From Anodontia alba (taxonomy: Eukaryota > Mollusca > Bivalvia > Lucinida > Lucinidae), in assembly GCA_964016985.1 (NCBI GenBank), contig OZ024823.1, positions 131,522,112-131,586,111 on the forward strand: DNA of 64,000 nucleotides, in the 5' to 3' direction. Position 1 is the first letter of the stretch. Each line of letters opens with the position of its first letter. A program made the position numbers and the translations under genes. Shown piece after piece: positions 23,346 through 37,600 of this stretch. A model generated the notes under the pieces. The model saw only the letters and a list, made by a program, of their open reading frames with translations, was not told where the DNA came from and searched no databases.

Positions 23346-23849
23346 ATATCAATTCATCATGATTAAAAATAATATGATTCTATAACGATATACTAGAAGT
23401 ATGCATTTCATATAGGCAATTTAAGGGTAATGTGATATTTTTATGTTAGGTTAGACGTGTTTAAGCTGATTAAATTGTATAAACTTTCAAACATTAATGT
23501 ATAATGGATACCTCCAAGCCATAACTTTAGATAAGCTAATTTATTCAGGCTAAAATTACATGTATATATGTCTTTCCTCATTTCTCCATACAAAAACAAA
23601 TGTGGTTTTGTTGTGTATTTTTTGCGTGAAGAGATAAGTTAAAAATCTGTCTTGATAACTGACTTATCTAGAACTATATAAGCTATGGTATTCTCATCAT
23701 ACAATATGGGAAACTGAGGAAAAGCTGGGCTGTTAAGCGCATTAAGACAGCTTATTAGAGTAAAAAGGCTAGTAGACGTAGCAAACAAACTAAAAAGCTG
23801 GTTTAAGATCTACAAACTTCAGAAAATCCCCGGATATTGCATGTGTGTA

Positions 23850-25410
23850 GTATGGGCATACGTAAATATATCGCCATAATCTTAGAGAAGTTGACACAGC
23901 TTTGTTGTTTTTAAGTCAACAACTTCTATTGGCACATGTGGGAAATATCGATAATATCTTTGAAAAATTGACGTGGCTTGGTCATTTTTAAGTCATCTCA
24001 GGATATTGACACATATAGAAAATAGACGTATCTGAGAGGACAGCGTACAGTCTACTGGCACATGTAAAAATTTTTGATATAATCTTACAGAGAATTTGGC
24101 GCGGTTTTAAATCAAAACAATCTAATGGCACATATAGAAAATATCGGCATAATCTTGGAAAATTGGCACAGCTTCGTCATCTTTAAGTCAGCACAGTCTG
24201 TTGACACATGTGGAAAACATCAACATAATCTTAGACAAACTGGTGCAGCTTCGTCATCTTTAGGTCAACATAGTCTGATGACACATGCAGAAACTATTGA
24301 CATAATCTTACAGAAAATTGGCGCGGTTTCGTCATCTTTAAGTCAGCACAGTCAGTTGACACATGCAGAACCTAGAGGGTTAATCTTAGAGAAAATTGGC
24401 GCGGTTTCGTCATCTTCAAGTCAGCACAGTCTGATGACACATGCAGAAACTACTGACATAATCTTAGAGAAAATTGGCGCGGTTTTGTCATCTTAAAGTC
24501 AGCACAGTCTGATGACACATGCAAAAACTATAATCTTACAGAAAATTGGCGCGGTTTCGGCACCTTTAAATCAGCACAGTCTATTGGCACATGCAGAAAC
24601 TATTGACATAATCTTAGAGACAATTGGCGCGGTTTCATCATCCTTAAATCAACACAGTCTGATGACACATGCAGAAACTATTGACATAATCTTACAGAAA
24701 ATTGGCGCGGTTGCGTCCTCGTTAAGTCGGCACAATCTGCTGGCACATGCAGAAACTATTGACATACTCTTAGAGAAAATTGGCGCTGTTTCGTAATCTT
24801 TAAATCAGCACAGTCTGTTGACACATGCAGAAACTAATGATGAAATCTTAGCAAAACTGGCGCGGTTTCGTCATCTTTAAGTCAGTACAGTATGATGATA
24901 CATGTAGAAACTTTTGACATAATTTTAGAGAAAATTGGCGCGGTTTCGTCATCTTTAAGTCAGCACACTCTGATGACACATGCAGAAACTGTTGACATGA
25001 TCTTAAAGAAAATTGGTGGTGTCGTCCTCTTCAAGTCGGCACAGTCTGTTGACACATGAAGAAACTATTGACAAAATCTTAGAGAAAACTGGCACGGTTT
25101 CGTCATCTTTAAGTCATCTAAGTCTATTGGCACATGTAGAAACTGGTTATATATATTTAGAGAAATTGGTGCGGCTTCGCCATCTTTGAGTCAGCAGAGT
25201 TTGTATACACATATAGAAAATATTGACATAAGCTTAGAAAACTTGGTGCGGCTTCGTCATCTTTAAGCAAATTCAGTCTATTGACACTTGTAGGAGATAT
25301 TGACATACTCTTAGAGGCATTGTCGCAGCTTGGCCATCTAGTCATCACAGTCTATTGGCACATGCAGAATATGTCAACACAATCTTAGAGAAATTGGGAT
25401 CGGGCCTCAA
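23850..25410. repeat. 78-bp tandem repeat array
   Basis: About 20 units of roughly 78 bp carry ACACATGCAGAAACTATTGA, ATAATCTTAGAGAAAATTGG and CGCGGTTTCGTCATCTTTAA. Starts of ACACATGCAG at 24281, 24359 and 24437 give the period exactly. The centre (24.1-24.8 kb) is the most uniform, and both flanks are diverged and vary in unit length. Because 78 is divisible by three, the array keeps open frames of 123 and 94 codons with a 26-residue repeat (core MTHAETIDIILEKIGAVSS). I read this as a satellite rather than a gene, since stops occur between units. Confidence 0.85.
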
Positions 25411-25429
25411 GACACTATGACAGCTCCGG

Positions 25430-25760
25430 CCTAAAGACTTTTAAGTAAGTCGGTTGGTGCCTGATGCTCTGGCTCTGGTCGGACCAACCGGAGTCGTACT
25501 GTTGGTTTTCTTGTGCTTCAACATTTCAGTTGTTTCTTGCTGTCGAGTCCTCGTCGTTGTTTAATCTCTGTATTCGTTTGATTTTTATGTTCTCGGAGAT
25601 GTTGTACTGATGATTTTAGAACCCTTCACGCGGACTGAACAAATGCCTTGTGTATACCACGGCAGAACTGGCGAGGGTTGTGGCCACGTAAAATCGACTT
25701 AAGTCCCCCAGTACGGAACCCTGCTCTGGTTAACTGGAGACAGACTTTAAATCAGTTACG
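25430..25760 (+). repeat. R7-related dispersed repeat
   Basis: TTGATTTTTATGTTCTCGGA, CACGCGGACTGAACAAATG and GTTGTGGCCACGTAAA match, in the opposite orientation, the block at 46.86-47.18 kb and more distantly the R7 arrays. Confidence 0.55.
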
Positions 25761-26116
25761 TAAAAATGCTCATTTCTCAGCCATTATCCTAGAAAAGGCG
25801 TTTTATTTAATCAAAACAAAAAAAGCCAAGACGCTCAAATGTACCTACAAGATATGTTCTTGAGGAGAAATCAGAAAATATTGATCCTGGTAACGCTCTT
25901 ATCTAGAGTTATGTTAACTATGAAATTTTCACTATATAATATAGAAAGAGGAATAGTTTGACTATTAAGCACCTTTTGACGGACTTATGTAATACGAAAC
26001 GTTGTTAAAAGTAACAAACAAATTGACAAACTGGTTAACTAACAGCTGAATTCTGAAAATCTCCAATAATAATCTAGGCCCTTACAACTATTTTCACATT
26101 ATGCTATGGGGCATAT

Positions 26117-26325
26117 TAACCCATTTTTACCGAATGGATTCTTCTACTGCAACTCTTTGGACAGGTCCATTTCTAATAGAAAGGGTGTTTGGTTAGTTAT
26201 TATTATTAGAATGTTAATAGGAATTCCTTTATGTAATGCAAACAGTGTAGACCCTAATCAGATGCCGCGTTCTGCGGCGTCTGATCTGGGTCTACAGTGT
26301 TTGCCAGTGTCTCGTTGATTAAAAA
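26117..26325. mobile_element. R3 hairpin element
   Basis: TTAACCCATTTTTACC at the left, and AACAGTGTAGACCCTAATCA with a GCCGCGTTCTGCGGC stem-loop at the right. It lies about 150 bases upstream of the start codon at 26474. Confidence 0.65.
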
Positions 26326-26473
26326 CAAATAATATATTTACTATCTTGAAGTCATTTGATAACGTAACTGAATAGAGAATGTCTGTTTGCCTTTGCTGGA
26401 ATCACAACCATCATCCGGTACGCATCATCCATGCCACGAGACTATATTCCTATGTTTTCCCTGTTTTCAGTGC

Positions 26474-26600
26474 ATGATGCCACTGCCGGTAGGACTAACT
26501 GGGTTGTGTGTCCTTGCATTATGTGTATGCAGTATTGCATATGTTCTTAAATACCAGCGTAACGACTACTACGGACATATAATTCATTATGCCATGAGAG
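26474..26600 (+). CDS. exon 1 of the four-exon gene: signal/anchor segment
   Basis: A good acceptor (CTATGTTTTCCCTGTTTTCAG) ends three bases before ATG ATG, so a 5' untranslated exon probably lies upstream. The first ATG is taken as start. The 42 codons encode MMPLPV, a hydrophobic run GLTGLCVLALCVCSIAYVL, then basic-aromatic KYQRNDYYGHIIHYAMR. The donor is AGAG|GTAAAA, phase 1. If the donor were not used, the frame would read on to a TGA at 26633-26635. Confidence 0.6.
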
Positions 26601-29600
26601 GTAAAAGTAAACTTGTTTTAGAGCAAGAACTTTGATTTTTATGAACAGTGCAGTGCAGTTGAGCTAGCTCATCACTAAAGGCTACTTTTTCACTTATGCG
26701 ACCAATAAGGCTCAGGCGAGCCTGCGCATAAGCGCAGTCTCACCAGAGCCTTTATTGTTCGCAGTTATGTAGCATTGTCCCTGAAAAAGCTTCAGAGCGA
26801 TATAGACTAGCCAAGAGTGATATTAGCTAAACTAAGGCATTGCGCATTCGTGATTTAAAATCATACATCGCAGGACTCAAAGGGCCTTTTTTCACGTGCA
26901 TGCTCAATTCTGTTTGGTTTGCATTTTTGTATATTAAGGGGTCTTGATACGCTTGGAAGATATTCGGCCATTTCTATTAAGGAGGAGGCGGTGAGGAGCG
27001 GGGTGGAGGAGAAGAAGGGGGAGGGGCAACTTTTGTGGCTCCGTGTTTGTTTTTGTACACACGAAGGCTAACCTGAAAAGGGGTCTACTCTAAAGAGGAA
27101 AGGCTTGCTCACAGCGGGAGCAAATCCTTTACCTTTTTTTTTTTTTTTTTTTTTTTTGATAAAACTCTTTTAGGAAGGAAACAGTTTGACATGGTTGCCT
27201 CCCTTGAAAGTGTGTCCACTCCCCTATAAACAACAGAAAAGCTACTAAAGTGAAAGCAGCATTTGGCTATGAGGAACTGTCTGGTTGCTTTATAGCTGCA
27301 GTATTACCAACAATCTTATATGAGAGACATGGGCAGTTTACTAGCGCCATGCTAAAAGACTTAATCTTTTCCACACAAGTTGCCCGAGGAAACTACTAAA
27401 AGTCAAGTGGCATGACAAGATACGTATCACAGAAATCTTATAAAGGGCAGGGATGCATAGTGTCATACATGTACTCTTCTGAAACTGGAACAGCTATAGA
27501 CAACGTGGCCATGACACCAGAATGTCTGATGAATGCTTACCAAAGACAATCTTTTATGAAGAACATCATGTTGGAAACCGTTCCCATGATGGTCTGAAGA
27601 AATGCATACAAAGATACTCTAAAATCTTACTTAAAGACTTTGACATACCCACAGAATCCTAAGAAGAATCTGCACGACATGCAACAGACAGTTTAGAGCT
27701 AAAATATAAGAGAACATACCTAAGAAATACCACAATCACGGGATACCAAAAAGAGAGGGAGACAAGGAACAAATAAAGACGAAACAAACGCCACATGTGA
27801 ATCACAGACGCACAAAGAAAGTAAAAATGCAACAGAGTAGGACTTGTTTAATCAGTCATCAAAGTACACAGACAAAGCAATAGCACTGCAGTGACCAGGT
27901 TTAAAAATCAAATTAGTCATGCTTTCTGTTTTCTTCGTTTGTATTGTTTTTTATGTTTGGAGCTGCATCAGGAGGTAAGAGCAAGGTTTCGCGCGTGTGA
28001 TATAGGGATCAAACATAATTTTTCATGCATTAACATTCGCCAGGTCCCGAGGGAGGTGTTGAAAACCGAGGCCGGAGGCCGCGGTTTTCAACACCTCCCT
28101 AGGGACCTGGCGAATGTTAATGCATTGAAAAACCATGCTCGATCATTATTATTGCATAAAAACTGAAAACATTTGCTACATTTCGCTTTATTTCTTGCAC
28201 TATTTTGTTTCGCCATTTCACCGATGTCTCGCGGACGTAATTTCCACAGACTATGCTCGTTGTAGTGCCGGGGGCATACACATCTCGTAACGATAGCAAA
28301 TCGCGGGCCCCGGTACGAACCTATTGAAAGTTGCGTATCCGTGCATTAACAGCGCATGAATTGCCTTGTTCATACACGGCTTTTCGCCTGTTAATGCACG
28401 GCTGTTAATAACGTGCGGCACTGCTGTTTATGTAATAATATTGTTTAAAGACCTCCCTCCCCCTCCCACCTAAACAGTTTTAGCTCGTTTGAAACCCTCC
28501 GTTGGATTTAGTTCATGATTTTTATGATGGTAGACATGGGTCTAAAACTTACTGCCCTCTACCCCATATTTGACCTCAAGGTCAATGTCACGGACTTAAA
28601 ATTTCCATGTCAAAGTTTTAGGTTAATAGTTATATAAAGAAATGGAGTTAAAAAACGTTTCCTAAATATGCATGACGGCATTTATTACACAGAGTTTAAT
28701 TACTTTTACCCATTTATGTAGAATCTAATTAAGGGACATTAGCAAACATGTATCCCAAAATCAGACGCCGCAGAACACGGCGTCTGATGAGGGTCTACAA
28801 TGTTTGCAGTTGGGACAAGAAGTTCTTTAAAACACGGTAACAATAATACTAGCCAGATACCCATCGTATTGAAACGAATGTCCAAAGAGTTTAGGTAGAA
28901 GAGTCTACTAGTCATAAGCGGATTAATATCTGAGCTCAGTTGTTCAAAATTAACGATGTTGTTTGTTAACGTATCGTTAAAACTTTGATCATTAAATATG
29001 GCATATATGCTAAAACATTTTGCTGAAAAAATAAATGTGAATAGGTTTTGCAAATGCGAAAGCAATTCACATTTTTTTTCAGAAAAAAATACTTGTGAAT
29101 TAGGTATTTTGCTTACAAGAACATGTAACATTTTGATCACTAACGAGCTCGTTAAGCTAACGATGCTTTGAATAAGTGGGCCCTGGGATATTAGGTGATT
29201 TGATACAGTTGATATATTTTTCGTGATTTTCTGCTATGGCAGTCAACACTTGTGACTTTCTATTTGCTCTCCTGTCAGCCCATTCTTTTCTAAAAAGGAG
29301 TTATTCATAAAGGAAAGAATTTACTCACAGAGAAAGCAAATTTGAGGCTAGACTCCTTTTTCCGAAAAGATGGAACAGAATGTTGGCAAAGTTGGAATTG
29401 AATCCATAGCCCTTAATAATTCTATAATTGCAACTCTTCATTACGACAACACACCTATTCAAATATATTGAAAATTTCACTTCCCAAGAACTGAAAATTT
29501 TCAGATAAAAAACCCTTATATTTTTCATATTTCTGCTCAAAACATAGAATGTGGGCACTCGTTAGAACCGCCTCGGCGAGGCGGTTCTAACGAGTACCCA

Positions 29601-32600
29601 CAATCTATGTTTTTGAGCAGAAATAAGAAAAATAATGTATACCCCTGTAAACCCCAGTTTTACTATATAAAAGTGTGGTTTAACGGGGTCAAAATTATAT
29701 AGGCGTGTTTTCGTGATGTCTTCTTTACACACAATTTACGCAATTTGATTGGTTGAAAGAAGTATTTAACACTATACTATGGGGCGTATTAATCCATTTT
29801 TGGGCAATAAAATTTTGTATTATTATTTATGATAAAGTTGGAATTATAAGGAATGTAATATTATTTTGCGGATTATATTGATGTCTAAACTCCAGCGAGT
29901 CACTCACAAACTTAATATCAAACTATTCGGGCTTTATTCAGTTTGTTATAGATTTGCCGATGTTTCGTACACATTCAATTTGATAAAATCTTCTAAAATT
30001 AAACTTCTTCCTATAGTAAAGAAAGATATACAAATGATTCACAACTGTCTATGGTGATATTTATCATATCCTATTCCATTTATTCCATTTCTAGGACTTA
30101 AAGCACTGGGCCCAGTCGTTCAAAACTAACGATATCGTTAGTTAACGTATCGTTAAAACTTTGATATTTAAATATGGCATATACACTTATATTTTTACTG
30201 AAAAAATGTGAGTAGCTTTTGCTTTTCATTTTTTTTTTCAGCAAAAAACCTGTGAATTAGATATTGTACATACTAAAGCAGTTAACATTTTGACCACTAA
30301 CGAGCTCGTTAAGCTAACGATGCTTTGAACAACTGGGCCCTGATATTCAATGATTTACTAAATGAAGCACGTTAAATGGAGACAACTCTGTAAAAATCGT
30401 TTCGCCCCCTTCTGCAAAGGGGTATATTCCATAAGGAATGAATTTTCTCCAGAGAAAGTACACTTATAAAATAGATCCTTTTTCAGAAGGGGTTTGATAG
30501 TAAAGCAAATATGACATTACGAAAACATGCCTATTCAAATATATAGAAAAATCTCACCTCCAAAAACTGAAAATTTTCAGATAAAAAACTCTGAATTTTT
30601 TCGTATTTCAGCTCAAAACATAGATTGTGGGTACTCGTTAGAACCGCCTCAGCGAGGCGGTTCTAACGAGTACCACAATATATGTTTTTGAGCAGAAATA
30701 AGAAAAATAATGTATACCCCCGTAAACCCCAGTTTTACTATATAAAAGTGGGGTTTACGGGGGTCAAAATTATATAGGTATGTTTTCGTGATGAAGCCGA
30801 CAAAGCAAACTCCATTTTGCAGAAATTACAGAAAATCAAGTGTTGTCCCGATGATCGATTTCAATCAATAATCAGTCATTTTCAGCTCCTGTGATTGATG
30901 ATCGGAAAAGAAAAATTTACAGTCGACTAATCGGAAAATTATATTTTTAGGAACATATTTTTTCTATCTTTTATCTTAATAGCTAGGTTAGTTGTGAAAA
31001 AAAAAATGAAATACTTAGCTGTCTAACTTTCCAGTTTAGATTTGTGGTGAATACATGTGAAGAAATTTAATGAAAAATAACCTGGAATAGCCTGGTAAAG
31101 CTCCTGATTATATTTTACAACAGAGTAGTACTGATCATATTCTTATATCTCCATGTAAACATATATTGTGGGTTCTCATTAGAAGCGCCTCGCCATGTTT
31201 TCATGAAAAAATAAGAATAGTATTGTGTGGATATTCTATTATCTGGAGCTATAAATAAGTACCTTTCAAGAGTGCTAAAATAAGAATGAATATATTTTCT
31301 ACTAATCGACTATTAGGTGATTTACAAAACCGATTTTCGCCTATGGAATTCTGGCTGATTTCCAGCATTAGTAAAATAATTTGATAAGAACATGTAGTCT
31401 CATTACGGGAACTAGATACAGATTGCCAAAATTGTTTTCGACTCTTCCTGAATAGGTATTTAAATACTACAAAAGAAAAGACTTTGCCGCCTTGGGTGCA
31501 AAACTGTTCCTTTCAGTGTGGAATGTTTTTCAAAGTTGAGTGGTGTTTAAGACAGCAAACCCGGAAGTCAAGAAAGTTGCTCCCTTTATGAAAACATGGC
31601 CGACAAGTTCCTAATCGCATCAATTCGTTTTTAAATGAAGCAAACGTACACTTATAGAAGATGCTCGTTAACACTGACTATCTAGTAAACCAGCTTTTGC
31701 AGCTATGTACGGTCCGTATAGTCTTTCTGTAGCGTTTGTCCACAGGCAAACGACTGTGTATTTGTGATGTTTTTACGTATTATAAAATGTAAGCCTATCA
31801 TTACTTTTCTATCAAATTTCAAGTCGATTGGTCATGAAATTAGTTTCAAAATGTCACTCCCATAGACAATAAAACACTATAGGTATATGATGTTTTACGT
31901 CTTTGTTATTTCGCAACCGGTCGAATTGAAACTTGACAGTGGGCTAGAGGAACTACTTTAACGAAACACCAATGGACAATCGACCAACCAAAAAACGAGA
32001 CTGAAAGAATTGACCAATAACTAGATGTTTCTTCAAAACTGATACTAAGTCGGCTTGTATATAGAGCACTGACCAAAACTGGCCTTATCGCCCAACATTG
32101 ACGGGCCATGCAATATAAAATGTTTAGTTTCTCTGTAGTTTGATTTATGTGTCTTCAAATTTTAGATTACATCACTTATGTTACAGATGGGAAAGAAAAA
32201 CGAGCGTCGTCTCTTATACTGAAAGGTAAATGGCGCATTTTAATTATATATTTTATTTTTTATTACTTGTCACGTGCTTATAACGTTTTTCATCAGATGG
32301 TTAAAATATCATTATACGCTGAATTATATTTATCATACGCAGTCACTTAGTTTTCTATTTGTTTTTAATCTTTGTCTTGTTTTGTGTTCATACTTGAAAA
32401 ATACGTTAGAAAAAAAAAGAGAGCTTGGGAGCTTGTGTATAACAAGGTTAAATCCCCGATCCCTCCCTCACCCGCCGCACCTCAAAAAGTTTTTGCTGTT
32501 AAGCGTTACAATGCGCACTTTATTTAAATGGCTTATTGTTAAAGCTCTAATTATAAACTGTCCCTAAAAGTTACTGATAAACTACAACAATGACAACATT

Positions 32601-34376
32601 CTTATTACATTTAAAGATCTAGGACGCTGCAGCTGTAGGTGGTTCTCCCATAACGTACCTTACAGTAGGACAGTATCCAACGCCGCGTCAATGTTTGAAT
32701 ATCTCCAGTCCATCATGAAAACATGCCTATATAATGTTTTTTGTAACTGTATTTTGTCTAAAATATGAGCAGTTGTACCGAATTTCCTACAAGATCGCAT
32801 GTTCGCCAAGTAGTGATTCAGATTTGACTGCACAAATATGCAGGCTGATCAGATACCCAGCGAAGATTACGATCAACCTGCACATCCAAACATTCTAAGC
32901 AGAGTTTCTGTCGCTTAAAAAAAGCTTATATGTTTGGCTACCCAAAGAGCACAAAACAATCACAAGCAATCTAAACGGTAAGAAAGGTATTTACCGGTGA
33001 TCTGGTCGTCTGTTTTCAGCCCTCAAAAGCCGAACGGCACCAGAATAACATTAGAGCTGTTTTAGTTTAATAAGGGTTATCAATACTCTTAAGTATAATT
33101 CGTTTTGGAAGTTACATATAAGTATGGACACATTTTTGCTGAATTCCAATTGTGTATGTTGTAAATTTTATGTTTAACTATTTGTAAATATGTTTTTGAA
33201 CTTAAATAGAGTGTGGTTAAAATAGATTATTGTTTCGCTAGAGTGTGGTAAGTGACTAAATTAAACTAGAATGTCATAAACTGCTTAATGAATTTTCAAG
33301 GTTTCATCGCCGTGATTCTCATCACGAAAACATACCTAAATAATTTTGACCCCTTTAAACCCCACTTTTATAAAGTAAAACTGGGATTTACTGGGATATA
33401 TATTAGCTATCTTATTTCTGCTCAAAAACATACATTGTGGGTACTCGTTAGAACCGCCTCGGTAAGACGGTTTTAACGAGTATCAACAATCTATGTTTTG
33501 AGCAGAAATAAGATAGCTAATATATGTTTTGAGCAGAAATATAAAAAATATCAGAATTTTTATCTGAAAACGTTCAGTTGTTGGTGGTGAAATTTACAAA
33601 ATATTTGAAAAGGCATTTTTTCGTAATGTGAATTACTTTCAAACTATAGCAGTTATATTGTGTGTATACCAGTTATTTGAACTGTGCAATTATGCCTTGT
33701 CATTGTTTGTCCCTCATCCCTTCTACTTTCTCTACCTCGAAAACACTGTGTGCATGGCTATGACATTTCCTAGGTAACTGCAATTATATTTTTATTATTA
33801 CGTGGGTCTTGTCTGGCACTGGCACTGCGATCATCTCTAAGGGGAAACCATGCTTGTTTTTTGCTTTTCATTGCTTTGTTACGTATGCACTATCCTTAAT
33901 GGTTGCTTATTTTTCCCTTTGGTGTCATTGGTAGGTTATGCTCTGTAATTGTGACCACTTACTGGGGCATCTGCTGAACCATTTTGCCACAGAAGTAGTA
34001 TTCAAAACACTAGGTCGGCATTTCTGTAAATTGTTCTCCCCGGGGCCATCGTAGCGTAGTAGCAATTCAACTGGTATACGAGCATCATGAACGTAGCAGT
34101 ACTTAAACTGTTACATAGTCGGTTGTACAAGATGGAGGGGTCACACAATGTTTGTATTTATATTCTTTGCTATAAGTTTGTTCTTGGGTCCATTGTTATC
34201 CCATTTTTACATTAAAGCTTTGGACAAGTCCATTTCTAATGTAAGGGATATCTTGACATGTAAGGATATTATTAAGTTAACATGTTTTAAAGAAATTCCT
34301 GCATTTAATGTAAACAATGTAGACCCAGATCTGGGTCTACACTGTTTGTCAATGTCCATTTTATGGGATGCAAGGC

Positions 34377-34416
<40 letters not shown>

Positions 34417-34431
34417 TATATATACATATAT

Positions 34432-34463
<32 letters not shown>

Positions 34464-34567
34464 CCCAGCTAGCATTCTACATAAATCTATAGCGGGCCGT
34501 TATCGGCCCGTCAGCTACCCTGACGGGCCGATAACGGCTCTCTATAGATTTATATAGAATGCTTACT

Positions 34568-34653
<86 letters not shown>

Positions 34654-37600
34654 TAAGCATCGATGGCGATAATATGTTCAATTTTTAATTTATATGAAAT
34701 TTATTTTTCGAACTTCAGTGTAATGTAGTTTATATTTTCTAATCACTGAGCACATTCGGGATTTGAGAAAATTGATGAGGGTCACTGATGACGCCTAATT
34801 GACCGAAACTAGCTAGTCTGATCCAGAACACTTGACAATGCAACTGTTTTTTGTGGGTTTGTTCATTGCTCTTAAATGTCATTATAATTAGGATCTATTT
34901 ATATTCACTACGGCTGGTATTAGAGACGTGTGGCGGTCGTATAACGTCTCCCCATACTTCACTCTAATGTAGTTTATACTAACTGGTCCTTTGTGATCTT
35001 TGAATCGATTCCGGGATTTTTTATTTTTTTTTTATTTTTTTTTTAATAATATATGCGGATACTGATGACACCTAATTGAACAAAACTAGCTAGTCTGACC
35101 AAGAATACTTGACTTTTCAGCTGTTCTTAATTTTGTGAGTTTGTTCATTGCGCTCAAGAGTCATTCGTGATTTGGGTGAGATCCTGTTTAATTTCGCATT
35201 ACTAAAATATGACTATTCAAATTTACTGTAAATTTTACCACCAAAAACTGAAAATTTTTAGATAAAAAATTCTGATATTCTTCATATTTCTGCTCAAAAC
35301 ATAGATTATGGGCATGCAATAGAACCGCCTCGGCGAGGCGGTTCCAACGAGTACCCACAATCTATGTTTTTGAGCAGAAAAAAATAAAAAAATAATGTAT
35401 ACCTCTGTAAATCCCAGCTTTACTATATGAAAGTGGGGTTTAAGGGGGTCAACAATATATAGGTATGTTTTCATGATGTACAATGGAGACGATGTTTGTG
35501 ACATCCTGTTTGCTTCTCTGCAAAGAATTCATTCTCAAAAGTGGTCTACCCTTACGAAAACGTGCCTATTCAAAAATACTGAAAATTTTACCACTAAAAA
35601 GCGAAGGTGTTTAGGGAAAAAAATGATATTTTTCATATTTCTGCTCAAAACGGCGAGGCGGTTCTAACGAGTACCCACAATCTATGTTTAGAGCAGAAAT
35701 ATGAAAATAATGTACATGTATACCCCTATTTACTGTATAAAAAATTGGGTTTAATGGAGTCAAACTTATATAGGCACGTTTTCGTGATGTCTAAATGTAT
35801 TCGAATTATCAACCGATATTTTTTCATTGTTTCGATTTTTTGTTTTTCAACTTGCTCATTTAGCGAGGATTTTTTAAACACGAGGGACATATATTCGCTG
35901 AATTTGCCTGTAACAGAATGACAGAGTTTATTCCCAACAGTGGTCTTATTCTAGGTATTATGCTGTTATTCCCAACAGTGGTCTTATTCTAGGTATTATG
36001 CTGTTATAGCGTAATTGCCATACTGTTTTGATTTTTAGGGCTGGTCTCTTTGCAAAAACTTCTAACAGGTGCAAAACAAGTCTCGACACATCATCCGGAT
36101 TATAGATTGTATTCGAAACCAGGGAACGCAGACACTGCTATAGAAGATTTTTATTCCGTCAAACCATACAATGTGAAAAAACGGAATGGTGGATACTACG
36201 TAAAGCATAAATCAGTAAGTCATTGTCTTTCTATTGTAAACCCCTCATCTGGGCCCCTTTACTGCTTATTTATCTATGTTTTGAGCAGAAATATGAAAAA
36301 TATTAGTGTTTTTTATCTGAAAATTTTCATTTTTGGTGGTAAAATTTTCATTATATTTGAATAGGCGTGTTTTCGTAATGGTTCTCAATGAACCGGGATT
36401 TTGAAAATTTGTATGAGGGTCACTGATGAGGCCTAAACGGCTAACACATGATAGTCTGGCCTAGAAAACTTGAAACCAAAGTTGTTTTTAGTTTTGTAAA
36501 TGTGCTCTCAGGAGGTCATTCCTTTTCGAATCTATCTGTCCTCACTATAGCTGGTCTTAGGGCCGTGTGGTGGTCTTAAAACGTTATCCCGTACTTCACT
36601 ATAATGTAGTTAATATTTTAGTTCTTGGTTTCATTAAGCCCATTTTGGGATTTTAAGAATTTGTATGAGGGTCACTGATGACGCATAAAGGCCGACAACA
36701 GCCAGCCTGACCCAGAAAACTTGGCACTCGAGTTGTTTTCAATTGTATAAGTGTTCGTTGATCTTAAGAGTCTGTTTAGAATCTATTGAACCTCCGTCGG
36801 ATTTTACTTCTTATCGTTCTGGTGGTGTTTTATTTTATTTTTTTTGTGGAGCATTGTGGCTGCTAGCTGCGTTTTTATTCTTCATATTTGTCCTGTTCAT
36901 TGTGTTTGGTGGATTCTGTTAATCATTATGATCACCGTGTTCTGGAAGAGGGGCTGGTTACTCTGTTTTTCTTTGATTTGTTGCTTGTGCACTGTCTGTC
37001 TTGGTTTGTTTGCTTTTCCTTTTGGTGACATTAGCGGGCTATGGTATGTGATTAAGGCTATTCCAGGACAGCTTCTGTACTATATTCTGTTTCCAAGACA
37101 AATTTTATAAAAAATATAAATTGTGTATGTTAACCTTAGACATATTTTGGCTTTTATTTTAAAGTATGTGCGACACTCGTAATAATTCACATTTATTTTA
37201 CTGCCGTTTATAAAATAGATAACTCTTATCAATATTTAGCTTTTTTTTCCCGACATTCTAAACACATCGGTCACGGAAAGAAGCAAAATGGAAAATGACA
37301 AAAGAAAACAACACAGTTTCAGTAAGCAGCATACGAGGATGGCAATAAGTAACCAGCCTCCGTTTGAGATCCGGGCCCAGTCGTTCAAAGCTAACGACGT
37401 CGTTAGTTAACGATTCGTTATTTTACATCGAGTGATACGCAAATATGCTGAAATTTTTTGTTGAAAAAATGTGAAGCTACTCACATTTTTTCAGTAAAAA
37501 ATATCAGAATATTGTATATTGAATCCGCTAAAACAGTTAACGAAATGACCCTCAACGAGCTCGTTAAGCTAACGACGCTTTGAACAGCTGGGCCCCGGTT

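Noticed and set aside
24125..24796. Two long frames (123 and 94 codons) read as a repeat protein
   Set aside because: They follow from a 78-bp satellite period. Stops separate units and there is no start context or splice support.
26601..26635. Reading exon 1 through to the TGA at 26635 as a terminal exon
   Set aside because: Possible, but a good donor (AGAG|GTAAAA) gives a phase-matched junction with the next two exons and a paralogue-supported C-terminus.
35787..35921. Open frame starting ATG at 35787 that looks like a signal peptide (RYFFIVSIFCFSTCSFSE)
   Set aside because: The ATG is the last three bases of an R1 element. Its only donor is in phase 0 and cannot join exon 3, which needs phase 1. 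The exon at 32166 fits instead.
36844..37110. 88-codon strongly hydrophobic frame resembling a membrane protein
   Set aside because: The same DNA occurs at about 33.8, 42.5 and 58.9 kb without an open frame, so it is part of the R6 repeat.
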